A DNA stretch of 64,000 bases, taken from NCBI RefSeq assembly GCF_900098925.1, contig NZ_LT622358.1:599313-663312 (forward strand), given 5' to 3'. The notes beneath the pieces were generated by a model, which was not told the DNA's origin, did no database searches, and was given only the letters and a program-made list of their open reading frames with translations. Shown here one piece after another: positions 60,949 through 64,000 of the stretch. Within the stretch, counting starts at the first letter, position 1. Each line of letters opens with the position of its first letter. Made by a program: the position numbers and the translations under genes. The stretch comes from Bacillus massiliglaciei. Lineage in GTDB: Bacteria > Bacillota > Bacilli > Bacillales > DSM-1321.

Positions 60949-62529
60949 TTAGTAAACTGTAAAATCTGTTTGGTAAACTTGTTCATTATCTTCTGAATCT
61001 AATATTCGAACCTCAGCTGTCCAACTTCCGGGAAAAGGAAGGTATTTGCCGTCCATCATATATTTGACCTGAGCGGATTGCTTCACTTCAGAGAAAGGTA
61101 CTTGAATTGGAGCAAGATCTGGCTGGTCATTATTAATGAGGAACAGTTCAATCCTTTTAATCTCAACATCCTCTTTTTGTGAATGAGCTGTGACCATGAA
61201 ATGATTGTCACCCGGCTCTTTTGGTAAAATGGAAGCAGTGAATTCGATTGAATTGTCTTTCGTATTCCAGTGCAGCGGTTCATTTTGCGGGAGGGGATTT
61301 AAGTGTGTGAAAACCCCGACAATCGCTAAAATGATAATCATCAGACTGAAATCAATTTTTAACAATCTGCTTAAAGAACTTTCCTTCTTCTTTTGTATGG
61401 TAAATCGTAAAATGCTGCCAGTGATTATGACAAATAGAACAACGAGAGTTTTGATGAAGAGCATAATTCCCCATTGTGTATGGAATATATAGCTAATCCG
61501 CGGCAGTAAAATTAATGTATAAACAATACCAGTAACCGTTAATATAAGAATACTGATTAGTGCAGCTTGTGAAAAAATAGGGAGGAACCGCTTGGCATGT
61601 TCTCTTTGCTTTTTCCAGTATAAGACGATATAAAACAGTCCGCCTGCCCAAATAGCTGCTGCGAGTAAATGAATGATATCCAATAAAATAGTAAAGATGG
61701 CCGGCTCAACTGCCATTGCATGACCGTTGATGCTTGTCACGGCAAGAACAAGGAAGGCCCATAAGCAGTCTATCCATTTAAAGCGAAATAAAATCAAAAA
61801 GCCAAGACATAATAAAAGCATGGAAAGAAGCCAAGATATGCCGATTGCAGTGTCGGTTAAAACGGACCAGATATCATGGGGATTCCAGCTGTTTAGCAAT
61901 TCTGTGAATTGTAATATCCCCATACAAGCAGTTATGATCAATAAGCAAATTTGCATATAGCGGGATTTCCGTCGAAAGTCAATTTCCAATTCTCCCTGGA
62001 CTGCCTTGTTTACACTTCCCCATATCATCCATCCAGATGTCAAAAGAAGACACATAAAATACAGAATTCTTACAGCATTATTGACTATATTAAAGAATGC
62101 GGAATGGGTATCTTTCTGGGATAAATGAAGTAAGCTCTCATGATTTCCCGCAGCTCCTTCTCCAATAGAAAAAACATAGGAACCTTTAACTGGATGACCA
62201 TCGGCAGACAGGATACTGTAGGTTACGGCATAATTTCCTTCTGGAAGAGATGGAAGAGTTTGCTTTATGTATTTTTGGTCTTTGCTCATGATTGTTTTGT
62301 TCTGGCTTACGATGTCTCCATCTTCGTTTAAGACCTTAATCGAGTATAGTTCTTTTTCCAGTCTTTCATTAAAATAAAGAACAACCTCCTCAGGTGAAGC
62401 TTCCAATTGTGAATCAGAAGCAGGCGCTGCCTTTTCAAGTATTGCGTGTGCAAATGTTTCTTGAGGAACTGTCAGAATGAAAAAAAAGAGAGATATTATG
62501 AAAATAGCTAGCAGTTTTTTTCTATTCAT
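60949..62529 (-). CDS. ycnJ: YcnJ copper-uptake protein (CopC-CopD fusion)
   Basis: 526 aa (B. subtilis 541). Signal peptide 1-27, then a CopC domain whose mature N-terminus is His (HAILEKAAPASDS, followed by VLYFNERLE and DGHPVKGSYVFSI); about eight TM segments of CopD (about 150-410), and a C-terminal YtkA-like extracellular domain ending QVYQTDFTVY. Takes up copper in low-copper conditions. Its start overlaps the ycnK stop by 8 bp, with a weak SD, so translation is coupled. Confidence 0.92.
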   Translation of the reverse strand: MNRKKLLAIFIISLFFFILTVPQETFAHAILEKAAPASDSQLEASPEEVVLYFNERLEKELYSIKVLNEDGDIVSQNKTIMSKDQKYIKQTLPSLPEGNYAVTYSILSADGHPVKGSYVFSIGEGAAGNHESLLHLSQKDTHSAFFNIVNNAVRILYFMCLLLTSGWMIWGSVNKAVQGELEIDFRRKSRYMQICLLIITACMGILQFTELLNSWNPHDIWSVLTDTAIGISWLLSMLLLCLGFLILFRFKWIDCLWAFLVLAVTSINGHAMAVEPAIFTILLDIIHLLAAAIWAGGLFYIVLYWKKQREHAKRFLPIFSQAALISILILTVTGIVYTLILLPRISYIFHTQWGIMLFIKTLVVLFVIITGSILRFTIQKKKESSLSRLLKIDFSLMIIILAIVGVFTHLNPLPQNEPLHWNTKDNSIEFTASILPKEPGDNHFMVTAHSQKEDVEIKRIELFLINNDQPDLAPIQVPFSEVKQSAQVKYMMDGKYLPFPGSWTAEVRILDSEDNEQVYQTDFTVY

Positions 62530-63100
62530 GTTGACAGCAGCCTTTCTTTATTCTGGTTTGTCCTGTTATTTTTTCTAATGCTTCAGTATAGGTTACCGTA
62601 CTTCCCCCAAAACCTCTGACAAACCCTTCCGCATGTTCCTTTTGATTGAAAGGAAGAAGCTGCGGCTGACAGCAGTTAAGGTCAACGGCTGTATCCATGA
62701 CAAACCAAGCGTTCATAGCGCTCATGGCTGTGTTTGTGAAAAAATCACAGCATAATATTTCGAGGACCTCATCGCCCAGCATTTGACTGCGTATTAAACC
62801 GCAATGGGTACAGCAAGCTGTTTCTACTCTATTGTTGCTTAAGATCAGTCTGCAATATAATCGTTGATTGATGCTTCTGTGACAGACAACACATTCATTT
62901 ATGGAACCTTTCATTTCTTGATTAGAAAGACTGATTCCCCCAAATGATTTTTCTATAAAACCGGATTCCACCAAAGGTTTTATATTCCTGTGTATTGTCA
63001 TTTCCGACACCTTAAATATTTCACTTAACTCAGAAATCCTTAAAGTCTTTCTTTCCAAAATGAGTTTCTTGATTTGCTTTTGTCTTTCGCTTGCTAACAC
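62522..63100 (-). CDS. ycnK: YcnK copper-responsive DeoR-type repressor
   Basis: 192 aa starting with GTG 63100 (weak site GGCCGGTGA). N-terminal DeoR HTH 1-56 (RQKQIKKLILERKTLRISEL, SEMTIHRNIKPLVESGFI) and a C-terminal NosL-like metal domain with many Cys: CVVCHRSINQRLYC, ACCTHCG, LCCDFF, LNCCQP, KGCCQHE. Controls ycnKJI by copper in B. subtilis. First gene of the operon; direct repeats upstream are the probable operator. Confidence 0.9.
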   Translation of the reverse strand: MLASERQKQIKKLILERKTLRISELSEIFKVSEMTIHRNIKPLVESGFIEKSFGGISLSNQEMKGSINECVVCHRSINQRLYCRLILSNNRVETACCTHCGLIRSQMLGDEVLEILCCDFFTNTAMSAMNAWFVMDTAVDLNCCQPQLLPFNQKEHAEGFVRGFGGSTVTYTEALEKITGQTRIKKGCCQHE

Positions 63101-63123
63101 TTTATCACCGGCCTGTCTTAATT

Positions 63124-63168
63124 TCTAATGAAATCAAACAAATTCTAACGATTTAAAACAAAATCTAA
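63124..63168. promoter_or_regulatory. Three 20-bp-phased repeats upstream of ycnK (putative operator)
   Basis: TCTAA occurs at 63124, 63144 and 63164, exactly two helical turns apart. The last two sit in AACAAATTCTAAC and AACAAAATCTAAC (12 of 13 identical). On the minus strand each reads GTTAGA/ATTAGA. DeoR-type proteins commonly bind direct repeats. The nearest unit is 24 bp before the ycnK start. Confidence 0.6.
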
Positions 63169-63283
63169 CACTACAAGTATAAAGCGCTGAATTTCTCACT
63201 GCAATAATGAAACATTAATTTCTGTGTCTGAAATATGAACAATTTCCCTTCTAGAGAAAAGAAGAGGGAAGAAAAACTTATCC

Positions 63284-64000
63284 TTATTTTACTCCGCATT
63301 CTCGATATAGTTGTTGAATCAGGTCTTCAGCCTTCATCTGCAAAAAATGAATGTTTTTTTGCTGCAGGACTTTAATTCTTTGAGCCGGTAATTGCGGACT
63401 GACGAGGTAGGATTGCTTCAGAACTTTTCCGAGTTTGCTATTCATCTTCTTCAATAAAAATTGAATATTAAGATCAGAAAAACTATAGCCAACAAATAAA
63501 ATGGATTTTTTCATAACAATTTTCTCTAACTCTTTCCAGACGGGTTCGTACACCTTAGAAAGAAAGGTTTGGTAGTCTGATTTGGTGATTATTATGCTCT
63601 CAGGGAAGCGGATATCGCCATGTATTTTAAATAATTTAACCCGTTTGGTTTCTTGATCAATAAAGTCATGTCCGATAAGCGAAAGTATTTGATCCCCATA
63701 GGCTTTTTCAAATAATAAATCATAATTTGTACTGATAATGGTTCGGATTTGAGGAATTTTAGTTAATAGTTGATGATATTTCAGTGAACAGGGAGGCTTA
63801 TTAATCATGCTGGAGAGGATATGCAAAAGAACATCCCGAGAGTTCATTTGAATAAATTTATCACAAAAATCAGGCAGCTGTGTAATTGTCTTCATCTCAT
63901 TTTGTACTTCCGGACTGCATTCTTGCAGAAGTGCTTTTTTTATTGCATGGACTTCCGGCATTCCTGAATATAAGGAAAATCCTGATCCGGCCCATAGAAC
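63284..64000 (-). CDS. SIR2-domain protein, partial (N-terminus beyond window)
   Basis: 239 codons are present; the frame is open to 64000. The edge reads VLWAGSGFSLYSGMPEVHAI, i.e. the NAD-binding GAGxSxxSGxP motif of SIR2 proteins, so the true start is upstream and not the ATG at 63961. Also seen: IISTNYDLLFEKAYG (TNYD) and KLFKIHGDI with the catalytic His. The C-terminal part includes LFVGYSFSDLNIQFLLKKM (GYSFSD), typical for SIR2_2. Such short SIR2 proteins often act as NADases in antiphage systems, but the partner would lie outside the window. Confidence 0.85.
   Translation of the reverse strand, partial: VLWAGSGFSLYSGMPEVHAIKKALLQECSPEVQNEMKTITQLPDFCDKFIQMNSRDVLLHILSSMINKPPCSLKYHQLLTKIPQIRTIISTNYDLLFEKAYGDQILSLIGHDFIDQETKRVKLFKIHGDIRFPESIIITKSDYQTFLSKVYEPVWKELEKIVMKKSILFVGYSFSDLNIQFLLKKMNSKLGKVLKQSYLVSPQLPAQRIKVLQQKNIHFLQMKAEDLIQQLYRECGVK

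Overview
The window looks like chromosome of a low-GC Gram-positive spore-former of the family Bacillaceae (Bacillus, Cytobacillus or Metabacillus type). Reasons: strong AGGAGG-type ribosome sites with many TTG/GTG starts, Bacillus gene families and orders (glnQHMP, oppABCDF, ycnK-ycnJ-ycnI, guaD-adeC, a yqhA-type RsbR paralogue, ykuS, yueI, ydaF-like and ywjA-like genes), and U-tailed hairpins after most operons. I cannot fix the species. No rRNA, tRNA or CRISPR array was seen.

Layout. 1-1006: right end of an IS3-family element. 1.1-5.8 kb: a corA magnesium-transporter gene behind a short leader ORF, tiny hypothetical proteins, ykuS, and a divergent OsmC / MhqD-like esterase pair around an MhqR-type operator. 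6-16 kb: cardiolipin synthase, short-chain dehydrogenase, CDF transporter, ABC exporter, nitrilase-family hydrolase, HAD phosphatase and nitronate monooxygenase. 15.7-16.9 kb: a PlcR-like regulator followed by a 53-codon pro-peptide gene carrying the heptapeptide AKLPVQH twice. 17-21 kb: exonuclease, DUF2332 protein, RsbR paralogue, LysM-CAP protein, acetyltransferase. 21.5-27.4 kb: complete oppABCDF operon. 27.5-29.7 kb: enoyl-CoA hydratase, acetyltransferase, PH-domain protein.

Two copies of one 1289-bp IS3-family element, in opposite orientation and each with its own 3-bp target duplication, bracket about 18.9 kb (31142-50070). That stretch holds ordinary metabolism: a malonate-semialdehyde dehydrogenase/aminotransferase pair, Nudix hydrolase, endonuclease I, a MerR regulator with its alcohol dehydrogenase, lactonase, CBS protein, adenine and guanine deaminases, an AEC transporter, the glnQHMP operon, several small proteins and a formate/nitrite transporter. 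After it come a branched-chain aminotransferase with a CodY-like box, oligoendopeptidase F, a superfamily-1 helicase, an intact and a nonsense-mutated luciferase-like oxidoreductase, the copper operon ycnKJI, and the C-terminal part of a SIR2-domain protein at the right edge.

How it fits together. The main candidate system is the regulator/pro-peptide pair: a secreted peptide of this type is normally re-imported by Opp and sensed by the TPR regulator, and a full opp operon lies 5 kb away. Other notable signals are the corA leader peptide (Asp-Pro-Glu-Pro followed by basic residues, as in enterobacterial MgtL) with a hairpin over the corA ribosome site, a 39-codon ORF with a synonymously diverged internal duplication, and exact 20-bp-phased repeats upstream of ycnK.
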